The notes below the pieces were generated by a model, which saw only the letters and a program-made list of their open reading frames with translations, was not told the DNA's origin and ran no database searches. A program made the position numbers and the translations under genes. Below, one piece after another: positions 46,532-55,974 of a stretch of 64,000 nt of DNA. Within the stretch, counting starts at the first letter, position 1, and each line of letters starts with the position of its first letter. The stretch is from UBA4802 sp964509195 (GTDB lineage: Bacteria; Spirochaetota; UBA4802; UB4802): positions 124,001 through 188,000 of the forward strand of contig CAZDWJ010000002.1 of NCBI GenBank assembly GCA_964509195.1, written 5' to 3'.

Positions 46532-47475
46532 TCTCCTTTCTGGATAAATTTAAAATGTTAATCAAGCAATATGATTTATTGCCAAAGTTGTTATCGATTC
46601 TTCTGGCAGTCATTTTATGGGCAAATTTACAAAACAGCCAGATTGATGAGATTACATATCATATTTATCCTGAGATAAAGAATCTATCACATGACCTGAT
46701 AGTACTGGAAGATATACAAAAAATGCGTATTACACTGAGGGGAAAAAAAGAATATATCAAATCAATAAATGTTGCAAATATTAAATTACATATTGATTTA
46801 TCAAAACCTGTTATAGGAAAAATGCATGAATATATTGTGCGGATACAACATGCTGAATTTTTAACTAATATAGAATATTTTCTTGAAAAAGATAAACTTG
46901 AACTTACTGTTTGTAAAATTAAAAATAGGATAATTCCTGTTGAACCTGTTATCATAGGAGAAGTGGATCCTCAATATAAAAGAGGTATACTATTAGTGGA
47001 ACCACAATTGGTTCAAATTTCTGGTCCAGATATTATCGTAGATGCATTAAAAAGTTTAAAGACAAACCCCATTAATATTAACAATGAAACCCAAACATTG
47101 CATGTCCCGGTACATATCAATATAAAAGAGTTCTCAAAACTTGTTGTAGTCCCAGATATTGTAAAACTGACAATTCCAATTGTTCCACTTAATAATCTTA
47201 TTCATTTCACAATACCTATTGAAATAAGAAATCGAAGGAATGATCTTAAGTATGAATTAAAAACAAAGAAAGTGGAAATATATGTAAAAAAAACTATGAC
47301 TAATATCGAATTAAATGAAAATATTTTAACTGCATATATTAATGGAGAAATTAAAGTAAGTAACCAGGGAAGTATAAATTTGCCAATTATTATCGAAAAA
47401 AAGACAAAAGTACCTTTTGAAATATTTACTTATGAACCAATGGAAACGGAAGTTGTAATTTCTCATGAAGAATAA
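46528..47475 (+). CDS. cdaR: YbbR-domain protein CdaR (regulator of CdaA)
   Basis: 315 residues. A single membrane helix (about 18-33, 'LLSILLAVILWANLQ') is followed by about three YbbR-type beta repeats (roughly 40-110, 120-205, 215-310). CdaR binds CdaA and adjusts c-di-AMP output in Gram-positive bacteria. Its start overlaps cdaA by four bases, so they are co-translated. pdxJ follows 21 bases later with its own GGAGG. Confidence 0.85.
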   Translation: MISFLDKFKMLIKQYDLLPKLLSILLAVILWANLQNSQIDEITYHIYPEIKNLSHDLIVLEDIQKMRITLRGKKEYIKSINVANIKLHIDLSKPVIGKMHEYIVRIQHAEFLTNIEYFLEKDKLELTVCKIKNRIIPVEPVIIGEVDPQYKRGILLVEPQLVQISGPDIIVDALKSLKTNPININNETQTLHVPVHINIKEFSKLVVVPDIVKLTIPIVPLNNLIHFTIPIEIRNRRNDLKYELKTKKVEIYVKKTMTNIELNENILTAYINGEIKVSNQGSINLPIIIEKKTKVPFEIFTYEPMETEVVISHEE

Positions 47476-47496
47476 AAAAAATGGAGGTCTAGTTCA

Positions 47497-48225
47497 ATGT
47501 CTCAAGTTCAATTATGTGTTAATGTTGATCATATAGCAACATTGCGTCAAGCACGGGGCGGTAGTGAACCAGATCCAATTAAGGGGGCTATTATTTGTGA
47601 AGAAAACGGTGCAGCAGGTATAACGGTGCATTTGCGGGAAGATAGACGACATATACAGGATTATGATGTTTTTGCATTACGGAAAGTAGTAAAAGGCAAA
47701 TTTAATTTGGAAATGGCACTATCTGATGAAATTATCGATATAGCATTAAGGGTTAAACCTGATCAGATAACACTGGTTCCAGAAAAAAGGCAGGAAATTA
47801 CCACAGAAGGTGGGCTAGATGTAAAAGCAAATTTCAAAAGAATATGTGAGATAGTATCCTTATTTCATAAGGAAAATATTCTTGTTTCGTTGTTTATAGA
47901 ACCTGAAGAAGAAGCTGTTAAACTTTCAAAAGAGTCTGGTGCAGATTTTATTGAATTGCATACAGGAACATATTGTAATGCAACAGAAAAACAAATTATT
48001 GAAATTGAAAAAAACAGGCTTTTTTGTGCTGCAGAAATAGCTACAAATATTGGGATCAGAGTCAATGCAGGTCATGGATTAAATTATGTTAATACACCAG
48101 CGATTATAAAAATGCCTGGGCTGGAAGAATTAAATATTGGGCATTCAATTATTTCGCGTTCTATTTTTTCAGGATTGGCTAATGCAGTTAGTGAAATGGT
48201 GCGAATCATTAAGGAAAATCAATAA
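47497..48225 (+). CDS. pdxJ: Pyridoxine 5'-phosphate synthase
   Basis: 242 residues, normal for the TIM-barrel PdxJ that condenses 1-deoxyxylulose 5-phosphate with aminoacetone 3-phosphate to form pyridoxine 5'-phosphate. Motifs are 'VNVDHIATLRQARGG', 'GITVHLREDRRHIQ', 'VPEKRQEITTEGGLD', 'HTGTYCNA' and 'VNAGHGLNY'. The substrate DXP is made by the dxs product encoded in this window. A GGAGG box (47482-47486) precedes the ATG. It likely ends the folP-cdaA-cdaR-pdxJ transcript. Confidence 0.95.
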   Translation: MSQVQLCVNVDHIATLRQARGGSEPDPIKGAIICEENGAAGITVHLREDRRHIQDYDVFALRKVVKGKFNLEMALSDEIIDIALRVKPDQITLVPEKRQEITTEGGLDVKANFKRICEIVSLFHKENILVSLFIEPEEEAVKLSKESGADFIELHTGTYCNATEKQIIEIEKNRLFCAAEIATNIGIRVNAGHGLNYVNTPAIIKMPGLEELNIGHSIISRSIFSGLANAVSEMVRIIKENQ

Positions 48226-48334
48226 TATCTTTTATAATAAAATGTTGACAAATACACTTCTAATGATTGCAGTAAGCGAAAAATTTGGATTTTAAAACAA
48301 ATATCAATTATCACATGATAATAAAAAGGTAATA

Positions 48335-48532
48335 ATGATAGGAAATTTAATCAGAATCGTATTTTTCTTTTTTATATTGTATTTTTTGATTTATGTTATT
48401 AAATATATTATTAAAATGATAGCAACCCAATCTAAAGATGAGAAAAAAACAGAAAATTATCAATATTATAATACTCAAAGTAAAAATAATAAAGTTATAG
48501 AATTGGACAAAGATGATTACAAAATTGAGTAA
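48335..48532 (+). CDS. Small single-helix membrane protein, function unknown
   Basis: 65 residues. One strongly hydrophobic helix (about residues 5-30) is followed by a charged, Asn/Lys-rich tail. There is no family I recognise. The 3' end overlaps the next lipoprotein gene by 20 bases, which suggests co-translation and supports the reality of both. AAAAAGG upstream is a weak ribosome-binding site. Confidence 0.5.
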   Translation: MIGNLIRIVFFFFILYFLIYVIKYIIKMIATQSKDEKKTENYQYYNTQSKNNKVIELDKDDYKIE

Positions 48533-48911
48533 ATATGTAATATTATTTGTTTGGTTGATTTTAGTGGTTTCATGTTCAAAAGAAACGGGTACTTTTTCAT
48601 TTAAAACTATTGGTGATGATAGATTTATTATCAAAGATGATTTGTGTGAATTTAAACAAGATGTAAGAGTTGAATGGGCTTTTTGTTTTAATAAGGTATC
48701 CAAACAAAAAAAAGTTGGAGTTGTTGTATTAAAGAAAGAAAAAGTATGGGTTGATGTGTATTCTTTTTATGATACAGTATATAAGAACAAGCTATGTATA
48801 TATGGCAATATTGAAAATTACGAAGAAGGTGTGTATAAAATACTGATTATAGATAAAGGGAATACAATTGCTGAGAAGGAATTTATAATTTATAGTGAAA
48901 GTGATGAATAA
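48513..48911 (+). CDS. Small predicted lipoprotein, function unknown
   Basis: 132 residues. The signal peptide ends in the lipobox 'LVVSC' (Cys near residue 21), so the mature protein is probably lipid-anchored. The remaining ~110 residues form a beta-rich domain ('TGTFSFKTIGDDRFIIKDD', 'VGVVVLKKEKVWVDVYSFYD') that I cannot assign. It overlaps the small membrane protein upstream by 20 bases. It converges on the IspH-UbiA gene with 67 bases between the stops. Confidence 0.6.
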   Translation: MITKLSKYVILFVWLILVVSCSKETGTFSFKTIGDDRFIIKDDLCEFKQDVRVEWAFCFNKVSKQKKVGVVVLKKEKVWVDVYSFYDTVYKNKLCIYGNIENYEEGVYKILIIDKGNTIAEKEFIIYSESDE

Positions 48912-48978
48912 ACGTTGATCTTATAATAACTATTGCATTGTGTAATCAAAAATATTGTCATAAAGAAGTATAGAAGGA

Positions 48979-50721
48979 TTAAACTAAAATAATTAGACAT
49001 AATATAATAAATATAAAAAGATTAATATCATTAAGTATTTCGTATTTCAACGATATAAAATATCTAAGGTTGAAGATTTTTATAATTAAGTAAAAATAAA
49101 ATATTATGTTAATATAAAACAATAAAAACTGTATTTTATAAAATATAGATAAATATAATAAAGAGCTCATTGCTATAATTGATAATACATAAAATAAATA
49201 TTTAGCCCTGTTAATACCCATTACGATTGGCAATGTAATATTACCTATAATGAGGTCGCCACTAAACCCTATGAAATCAAGTAATAGATTTCTAGAAATT
49301 ATCAGATATGAAAGAAATAATATTATTGCGATAGTCATATCAATAGGTATATTATCTATATTAGTGTATTGTAGAGCGTAAACTGTTGGCAAGAATAAAG
49401 TGATGATAATCCATCCTATATTTGCTGGGATAGATTTTATTGCATATATGGTTTGTATCATCGATGGTGAGTATTTCTTTATAAATGATTGGAAATATTT
49501 TGAAGAGTAGACCATACCAGTAAGTAATATTGCATAGTATACAACTAATAATAAATAATTATCAATAGTTAATGTAATAATTACAGAAAATATAATAGAA
49601 GCGATAGTAGAAGTTAAAATTATGCAATGGTTCTTTTTGTGAAGTGTATATTTAAATGGATTGTTAATTTTAAGTGTATCTTTTAGAAAGTAATTGTTTA
49701 TTGCATACATAATAAATATAAAAAAAGCTGAAAGTAATGGCAGTGTATATGATGACCATACAGCTAATATTTTTTCTATTAACAATGACATAAAGAAACT
49801 GGTTATAGATGAAAAAATGTTTAATCTTGTAGCAATTTCAAAAAAACGTGTAAAACCATATATCAATGGGTTCTGATATTTATTTGATATTGAGTATAAC
49901 TTCTCTAATACGTTATTTATAATCCAGCCTGGAGTAGATGCACCAGCAGTTACAAGGACATATTTTGAGTCTTTAAAATCTTTATCGTATAATTCATCTT
50001 CAGTTTCAATATGAAATGTTTTAATATTACTATTTTCACCAATTCTTGCCAGTCTCTGAGTATTGGCCGAATTTTTACCGCCTACCACTACTAATGTATC
50101 AATACCATCTTTTATGGCATTGATTACATCACTTTGCCTTTTATGTGTGGAATCACAAATTGTATTAAATATTAAAAGATTGTTATATTTTTTTCTTAAA
50201 ACTTGTGTAATTTCTTCAAAAAGGCACTCATCAAACGTTGTTTGCGCAACAACTATATATTTTACTGCATAAGGAATTTTATCAATATCTTCAATGTTTG
50301 ATATTACTACAACACCGTTATTTGCATAACTTTTTATACTTTCCACTTCAGCGTGATGGTCATCTCCAATGATAATCGTAAAGTAACCTTCTCTAGAATA
50401 CTTTTTAACTATACCCTGAACACGTGCTACTCGTGGACAAGTTAAATTAATAATTCGGGATGCATTTTTTTTTAAAATCTGTAATGATTCTTTGGGGATA
50501 CCATGAGTACGGATAGCTACAATTTTATCTTGAATGTTATCAAGAGAATTTATTGTGATAAGGCCACGTGCTTGTAAAATAGAAACTGTCTGAGGATTAT
50601 GTATAAGAGGTCCTAAAACATAAATCGTTTCACTACTTTGATTTATCTCATTAACTATATCTAACACGGCTTTTCGTACACCCATGCAAAAGCCAGTATT
50701 TTCAGCAACTTTTATTTTCAT
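48979..50721 (-). CDS. IspH (HMBPP reductase) fused to a UbiA-like membrane domain
   Basis: 580 residues. The first ~285 are a full IspH, the [4Fe-4S] enzyme that makes IPP and DMAPP at the end of the MEP route. Its cluster cysteines are C12 ('TGFCMGV'), C95 ('LTCPRV') and C189 ('TICDSTHKRQ'), with H41 and E125 also in place. Residues from about 310 to 580 are eight or nine hydrophobic helices. They contain UbiA-like but degenerate motifs: 'NNYFLKD' and 'DFIGFSGDLIIGNITLP', where the central Asp of the second motif is Gly. UbiA proteins are prenyltransferases. It is the last gene on the strand of the T2SS operon, 10 bases after gspN. Confidence 0.8.
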   Translation of the reverse strand: MKIKVAENTGFCMGVRKAVLDIVNEINQSSETIYVLGPLIHNPQTVSILQARGLITINSLDNIQDKIVAIRTHGIPKESLQILKKNASRIINLTCPRVARVQGIVKKYSREGYFTIIIGDDHHAEVESIKSYANNGVVVISNIEDIDKIPYAVKYIVVAQTTFDECLFEEITQVLRKKYNNLLIFNTICDSTHKRQSDVINAIKDGIDTLVVVGGKNSANTQRLARIGENSNIKTFHIETEDELYDKDFKDSKYVLVTAGASTPGWIINNVLEKLYSISNKYQNPLIYGFTRFFEIATRLNIFSSITSFFMSLLIEKILAVWSSYTLPLLSAFFIFIMYAINNYFLKDTLKINNPFKYTLHKKNHCIILTSTIASIIFSVIITLTIDNYLLLVVYYAILLTGMVYSSKYFQSFIKKYSPSMIQTIYAIKSIPANIGWIIITLFLPTVYALQYTNIDNIPIDMTIAIILFLSYLIISRNLLLDFIGFSGDLIIGNITLPIVMGINRAKYLFYVLSIIAMSSLLYLSIFYKIQFLLFYINIIFYFYLIIKIFNLRYFISLKYEILNDINLFIFIILCLIILV

Positions 50722-50731
50722 AGCATTAAAT

Positions 50732-51571
50732 TTATTGAGTAATTATATTAGGATTGCCTATTGTTCCCATTATTTTTATTGTAATATTTTTTGTACCTGA
50801 TTTCATCATTGATTCTAATAATACCTTATAATTTTCAAGAATACTGGACTGAGAATCAATCTGCATTGTAATATTAAGTGAAGAATTCTGGAAGTAACTT
50901 GATAATGTAATTGTACCAAAAGCATTCCCTCTTAATTCAGGACCAGTAAATAAAAGATATTTGAGATTAATTATATTGCCTTTTTCAAATACTAATTCAG
51001 ATTTTAGTTGGGAAATATTTATGGCAGGTATTTCAAAACCCTGAATAGATATTCCTTTAATGGAGAACTCTTTCATGGTTGATATAATATTACCATCAAC
51101 GGGATAAGGAATCTGTTTGTTATATTTCAGGTCATAGAGAATATCAGCATTACTTTTTATTTGTAGTTTTTCGCCAATTAAATTCAGATTATTGATTTTG
51201 ATCATTCCATCGTAGTGATGTGTAATAAATAGCGAAACTGGATTAATTGTGAAATTAAATGAAACATTCTGTAATGTAATTTGACTACCATTTTTTAATT
51301 CGATTGTTACATCTTCAGCTATGGAGTCAGTGATCGTGTGTATTTTTAACCTGCCTATAGAAATATAGGCAGCTATATTGTTTTCAACTTCTTTTAATTT
51401 ATTTTGAATGATAATTTCATATGGAAAAGTTACAAAAACAAATAGTATCATCAAGATAATTGATAGAATAAAATAATGCCAGAAGTACTCTACAGTCACT
51501 ATCTCTTTTAGAAAATTATAAAGCCTATCAAGATGTGCTTTCAATAAGATTTTAAACTTCTCTACATTCAT
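50732..51571 (-). CDS. gspN: Type II secretion system protein GspN
   Basis: 279 residues. One membrane helix (about 31-53) near the N-terminus is followed by a periplasmic beta-rich domain in the AsmA/GspN style. GspN is an accessory inner-membrane component whose role is not well defined. Position gives the main support: it directly follows gspL and gspM in the operon. The similarity is weak by eye, so the call rests mostly on context. It precedes the IspH-UbiA gene by 10 bases. Confidence 0.6.
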   Translation of the reverse strand: MNVEKFKILLKAHLDRLYNFLKEIVTVEYFWHYFILSIILMILFVFVTFPYEIIIQNKLKEVENNIAAYISIGRLKIHTITDSIAEDVTIELKNGSQITLQNVSFNFTINPVSLFITHHYDGMIKINNLNLIGEKLQIKSNADILYDLKYNKQIPYPVDGNIISTMKEFSIKGISIQGFEIPAINISQLKSELVFEKGNIINLKYLLFTGPELRGNAFGTITLSSYFQNSSLNITMQIDSQSSILENYKVLLESMMKSGTKNITIKIMGTIGNPNIITQ

Positions 51572-51589
51572 AATAGATATCCAGGTTGA

Positions 51590-52108
51590 TTATTGTAGCG
51601 TGTAACTTTCGATTTTCAAATTTACATCATACAGATTTGGTGATTTATATGATTTATTAATTCTGAGATAGCTAATGTTAACTAGTTTGTTGGAATTTTC
51701 AATTTCATAAATAAATCTAAGCAAAGATTGTATTGATACGCCTTCCAGTTTCATATCAGTGGTAATCCTTATATATTTGTTCTGAACATTTGTTTGATTT
51801 CGCCGTGAATAGGCGATATTTCTGGAAATATTGCTGCTTTGTGCCCATTGTTCAATTAAAGTACTGATATTATCAGAATCACTCTTTAGAAGGGACATAT
51901 ATTGATTTCTTTTTGTTTCAAGTTCTTTAAAATTACTATATATTCTATCAAGTTGTTCTATTTTTTGTTTATCATTAACGATAATTGAATCTGAAGATGA
52001 AAAGAAATTAATCAACGGCATAAAAATGAAATTATATCCAGTTATGAGGATTACTGTTGCAATAAGTATTTTTAACAGTAATTTTTCTCTGTTGGAAAGT
52101 TTTATCAT
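51590..52108 (-). CDS. gspM: Type II secretion system protein GspM
   Basis: 172 residues. A membrane helix (about 13-33) is followed by a coiled-coil stretch and a small ferredoxin-like periplasmic domain ('RITTDMKLEGVSIQSLLRFI', near residues 115-134). This is the usual GspM plan: it pairs with GspL and anchors the ATPase to the inner-membrane platform. Sequence conservation in this family is low; length and position between gspL and gspN carry most of the weight. Confidence 0.7.
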   Translation of the reverse strand: MIKLSNREKLLLKILIATVILITGYNFIFMPLINFFSSSDSIIVNDKQKIEQLDRIYSNFKELETKRNQYMSLLKSDSDNISTLIEQWAQSSNISRNIAYSRRNQTNVQNKYIRITTDMKLEGVSIQSLLRFIYEIENSNKLVNISYLRINKSYKSPNLYDVNLKIESYTLQ

Positions 52109-52111
52109 TAT

Positions 52112-53743
52112 TTATTCCTCACTGGTTGTAGTTGGGCGTTTGGGTTTATTTGATTTGAATTTAATTGTCATTGAAAATTTAACATTATTTTGCATAACAT
52201 TTGTATTAAAAACAACCGATTCAAATTTATGGGTTTGAACCAACCTGTTTTTAAAATCATCAATTTTTGCAGTTGAGTTTATTGATCCATCCAATCTTAT
52301 TATGCTTTCATTAATAACAAGATTATTTAAATCGAAATTTGCATCGTAAGGAAAATTTAAAACCAATAGATTCAAAATTTCTATCATTTTATCTTCAACT
52401 TTAAGGAAGGATTCAATGCTGTCTACTTCGCGCTTAAGTGTTGATACTCTATTTGTAGCATCTTTTAGCAGATCATCGGGCACAGTATTTGTAAGAAAAT
52501 AACGTTTATATCTTTCTTCAAGGATTCTATTATAGTAAGCAGATGATGAAAATTGATACGCTAATGATAAAATTATGAAAATAATCAGAAATACTGCACT
52601 TAATGAGCCATAAAACAAAGCAATATAATAATTTCTTTTTGATTTTTGAGCTAATATTAATTTAAATTCATCTTTAAGAAAATTAATACTCTTTTGTTTT
52701 GAGCGATTGATATAATCGATTAAAGTGCCAAAGGCAATATAGAATTGTGATTGTACTTCAGTATCATTTGTTTGAGCAATTAGAGTCTGCATTACAACTG
52801 GTATTTGTAATTGTTGGGATAACATTGAACTAAAGCCGGTGAGCAATGCGCCACCGCCAGATATAATAATTCTTTGAATTGAAAAATTATCATATTTCTG
52901 AGTTTCTGCATTGATAAATAGTAGTAACTCATTTATTAATTGGTGAATTTCATTCTGAATATCATTGAAAATTGTTTTAAATTTCTGCTGCGAAATGTTC
53001 AATTTCTTATGTAAACCGTGATATGTATTATTCTCGTACGATGATACATCAAAAGAATAATTTGCAAAGAATTGTTTTATTCCAATATTTTCAATATTGA
53101 GTTTCTGAATGCGATCTTCAATGTTTTTTATTCCAAATAAAATACAACGTGTTGCACACAACCTATTGTCAGTAATTAAATTTATAATAGATTTTTCATA
53201 TCCAACATTAAGTTGAATTATTGATTCATTTTGAACTGTGTTAAAATAATTATATGATTGAAATAATGAATTAAATTCAGTACCTGCAAATGCAAGATTA
53301 AGGTTGTATTTTAGAAATATCTCTGTTATTTGCTGAATGTGTGTTTTTTGAGTAACTACTGCAATAACATCCATGCCTTCGGGTATTTTATTTTGAATTG
53401 GTTGGAAATCATAGATAACTGAATCAATATCAAGTGGGATTGAATCTGCAATTTCATACCCAATGACTTCAGCTATCTGGTTAATATTTCTGAAAGGAAA
53501 GTTTAATGTATAAAAAAACAATTTATTAGAAGGCAGTGTTGTTATAATTGTATAGTCTGTGAAATCATTTTGAGAAACTATCTTATCAAGTGCATTATTA
53601 ATTCTTTCCAGCCTATTATCAATTGAAAAATCTAGATCCTCTATAATCAGAGAATCAATCTGGAAATTTTTAAACCCAGTTTTTGCTTTTATACATTTAA
53701 TTGAAAATGATCCTATATCAAAAACAGCAATATTTTCAAACAA
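52112..53743 (-). CDS. gspL: Type II secretion system protein GspL (PilM/PilN-like)
   Basis: 543 residues, longer than many GspL. The N-terminal ~340 residues form an actin-like domain related to PilM ('VFDIGSFSIKCIKA' near the start, 'IIISGGGALLTG' near residue 298). A single membrane helix (about 377-399) and a PilN-like periplasmic coiled-coil and ferredoxin fold follow. GspL binds the ATPase GspE and couples it to the pseudopilus. It lies between gspK and gspM, with 3-15 base spacers. Confidence 0.82.
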   Translation of the reverse strand: MFENIAVFDIGSFSIKCIKAKTGFKNFQIDSLIIEDLDFSIDNRLERINNALDKIVSQNDFTDYTIITTLPSNKLFFYTLNFPFRNINQIAEVIGYEIADSIPLDIDSVIYDFQPIQNKIPEGMDVIAVVTQKTHIQQITEIFLKYNLNLAFAGTEFNSLFQSYNYFNTVQNESIIQLNVGYEKSIINLITDNRLCATRCILFGIKNIEDRIQKLNIENIGIKQFFANYSFDVSSYENNTYHGLHKKLNISQQKFKTIFNDIQNEIHQLINELLLFINAETQKYDNFSIQRIIISGGGALLTGFSSMLSQQLQIPVVMQTLIAQTNDTEVQSQFYIAFGTLIDYINRSKQKSINFLKDEFKLILAQKSKRNYYIALFYGSLSAVFLIIFIILSLAYQFSSSAYYNRILEERYKRYFLTNTVPDDLLKDATNRVSTLKREVDSIESFLKVEDKMIEILNLLVLNFPYDANFDLNNLVINESIIRLDGSINSTAKIDDFKNRLVQTHKFESVVFNTNVMQNNVKFSMTIKFKSNKPKRPTTTSEE

Positions 53744-53758
53744 GGTAAACCTCCAGTC

Positions 53759-54910
53759 TTACTCCTCTGACCAGTTTATAATTTGTTTTCGTTCTCTGTG
53801 ATAGTAGGCCACTATTTTAAATGAAGTTGATCCTACCTTTCCAACAGATTGTATTTTAAAAATATAAGAACGTACTGTTAATAGATTTTTTCGTATAGTT
53901 TCATCGGTGATAATATCACTGATTTCATCAACATTTTTAAAGGGTTTTTGCAATCTTCTTCGTATTATTTCTGTCACTTTATCATCAGTCATAGCATCTG
54001 TCAACGCAGATAATACTCTGAAACTTGCAGTATTTATATTAATCTTATTAATATCATTTAAATAATCACTTCTTTCTCCATTGACCCTAAAATAATTACT
54101 TAGCGCTCTATTTTTTTCTTTTCCTATCTTAATCAGTGAAATTTCTTTTGATACTTCAACTTTTGTTTGTGTAGTTAACGATGCAACTACATCCTGTAAT
54201 CCCTTATTATTGTCAACAAGATTGCTTTCCAAGCCGTAATTACCGCCGCTCAAACCATAAAATATCATTGGGGAAATTCCTTTTATAAGGAGTAATTCGT
54301 TAATGGTATCTAAAACAGAATTTTTTGCTTTATATGGTTTTTTTAAATTTTGGTAATAATCAGAAGATTCTGCACCATATGGTGAGCGGGCATCATCAAT
54401 ATCCACCCAGTCTAAAATACAATCAGCAAGATCAACAGGTAAACCCATATTTATAAAAAATCGCTGTGTAATAATGTAATATGGTGTTTGATCAACAAAT
54501 TCGTTAGCAAGAACGCTTAGATTAACTTTTGAATTTTCATCTTCAATGAATAATTGTATACTGCCGTTTTCTAGAGGAATTTCAGGTAAAGGAATAGCCC
54601 AGATATCCTTATAAGAATCAACATTTGGGTCAGTTTCAATATCACCAATCAAAAAATTAGAAATAGATCCTCTTTTGTCAGCTTCTAATAATTCTATGGC
54701 TAAATTAACTCCTGAACGTGCAATCCAATATGCCTTTTGTTTGTCAGTGAAGGTTTGTAGATATTTAGTATTTGTTTGAGCCAAAATCAAAAATTCTGTT
54801 GAAATAGATATTATTGCAGCAATTATGATTAATACGATTATCAACACATAGCCGTTTGAATTTAGCTTATGGAAAAGTTGTTTCATAGTTTTATTTATTA
54901 TTTGAAACAT
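53759..54910 (-). CDS. gspK: Type II secretion system minor pseudopilin GspK
   Basis: 383 residues. The N-terminal prepilin-like helix reads 'NGYVLIIVLIIIAA' and lacks the Glu at +5, which is normal for GspK. A large globular domain follows ('DWVDIDDARSPYGAESSDYY' and 'ININTASFRVLSAL', SAM-like helical repeats). GspK caps the pseudopilus tip with GspI and GspJ. The start may be at 54910 or the inner ATG at 54886. It is 10 bases after gspJ. Confidence 0.9.
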   Translation of the reverse strand: MFQIINKTMKQLFHKLNSNGYVLIIVLIIIAAIISISTEFLILAQTNTKYLQTFTDKQKAYWIARSGVNLAIELLEADKRGSISNFLIGDIETDPNVDSYKDIWAIPLPEIPLENGSIQLFIEDENSKVNLSVLANEFVDQTPYYIITQRFFINMGLPVDLADCILDWVDIDDARSPYGAESSDYYQNLKKPYKAKNSVLDTINELLLIKGISPMIFYGLSGGNYGLESNLVDNNKGLQDVVASLTTQTKVEVSKEISLIKIGKEKNRALSNYFRVNGERSDYLNDINKININTASFRVLSALTDAMTDDKVTEIIRRRLQKPFKNVDEISDIITDETIRKNLLTVRSYIFKIQSVGKVGSTSFKIVAYYHRERKQIINWSEE

Positions 54911-54920
54911 TGTATAATAA

Positions 54921-55595
54921 TTATCTGCTTAAATTAATATAAGAAATAAAAACAAATTTTTCATCATTCCCATTTGGATTTTTAACTATTAATGTTGTTT
55001 TAACTGCATTTGGGAATCGGCGATATTCGCGTGAATCCCACTTATCAGTAAATTTTTGGGCAATGCCAAACTCAAATTTACAATCAACAACATTAGATAA
55101 TACAGGTGAACTATCGCCACCATTGAGAGGGTCTTCATCATATGTAATATCAGTTCGCCTCATTAAATAGTAGAGATAGTTCCCATTTGAATCAGGTTGT
55201 TCCATTTGTTTTAAATAGTAGCCAACCTCAAAAACATCAGTTAAAGGAGTTGATTTTGACAATTTTCCTGTTAATAACATATCAGTTGTATTTATTGTTA
55301 CAAAATCAACCTTGCCTAAACTTTTATCGCCAAAATCATTAGATCCAATAAAGAAAAGCTTTTCTTTATATCTATCAAAATACGCACATGAAAAATCACG
55401 GTTCATTCTATATATAGCTAAATTTACTTCTTCATAGAAAAGGGCAGTTTTTGATAAATTATTCACTGATTGAATAATTGAGTGATGTGTTGTATATACA
55501 ATAAGCAGAATAATAGAAGAAACCGCTGTAGCAACCAGAATTTCTATTAGCGTAAATCCCTTAGTAGTTGTAATTGAATAGTTGAAAAGTTTCAT
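54921..55595 (-). CDS. gspJ: Type II secretion system minor pseudopilin GspJ
   Basis: 224 residues. It has the prepilin cleavage and methylation site 'KGFTLIEILVATAVSSIILL' (residues about 12-31) and a beta-rich head domain ending in 'FKFVFISYINLSR'-type sequence. It assembles with GspI and GspK at the pseudopilus tip. Its ATG lies right after the gspI stop with almost no spacer. The octamer ACTATCGC is inside the gene (55110-55117). Confidence 0.85.
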   Translation of the reverse strand: MKLFNYSITTTKGFTLIEILVATAVSSIILLIVYTTHHSIIQSVNNLSKTALFYEEVNLAIYRMNRDFSCAYFDRYKEKLFFIGSNDFGDKSLGKVDFVTINTTDMLLTGKLSKSTPLTDVFEVGYYLKQMEQPDSNGNYLYYLMRRTDITYDEDPLNGGDSSPVLSNVVDCKFEFGIAQKFTDKWDSREYRRFPNAVKTTLIVKNPNGNDEKFVFISYINLSR

Positions 55596-55596
55596 G

Positions 55597-55974
55597 TCAT
55601 CTTTTTGGAAATATATATGATATACTATATGAACGCTCTTGTTGTCTTTCCAACCACTTAACAGTGATAATAACCTTATATGCTTCTATAGGCCCTATCA
55701 TAGCATTTTCATAACGGGTGATAGTTCTTGAAAAACTAAATCCCGGATAATCAGAAACCGGTTCATCCTGTAAATCTGGCCCGCGCTGATTATCAATTAA
55801 AAACTTATTCATCTGGCTTTGAGCTATGAGCATTGCAATTGTAAGATTTTTATTTTTTGTGATACCTAATATTCCAGAAGATACAGCGCTCATAATGCCA
55901 AGCATAGAAATTGACAATATCGCTATTGAAACAAGAATTTCAATTAATGTAAAACCTTCATTTGATATCTTCAT
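55597..55974 (-). CDS. gspI: Type II secretion system minor pseudopilin GspI
   Basis: 125 residues with the prepilin motif 'NEGFTLIEILVSIAILSIS' near residue 5 and a short globular domain, as expected for GspI, the tip-starter pseudopilin. The start overlaps the end of gspH by 17 bases, showing tight coupling. Assignment to I rather than H rests on length, order and the 'MLGIMSAVSSG' and 'MLIAQSQMNKFL' blocks. Confidence 0.85.
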   Translation of the reverse strand: MKISNEGFTLIEILVSIAILSISMLGIMSAVSSGILGITKNKNLTIAMLIAQSQMNKFLIDNQRGPDLQDEPVSDYPGFSFSRTITRYENAMIGPIEAYKVIITVKWLERQQERSYSISYIFPKR

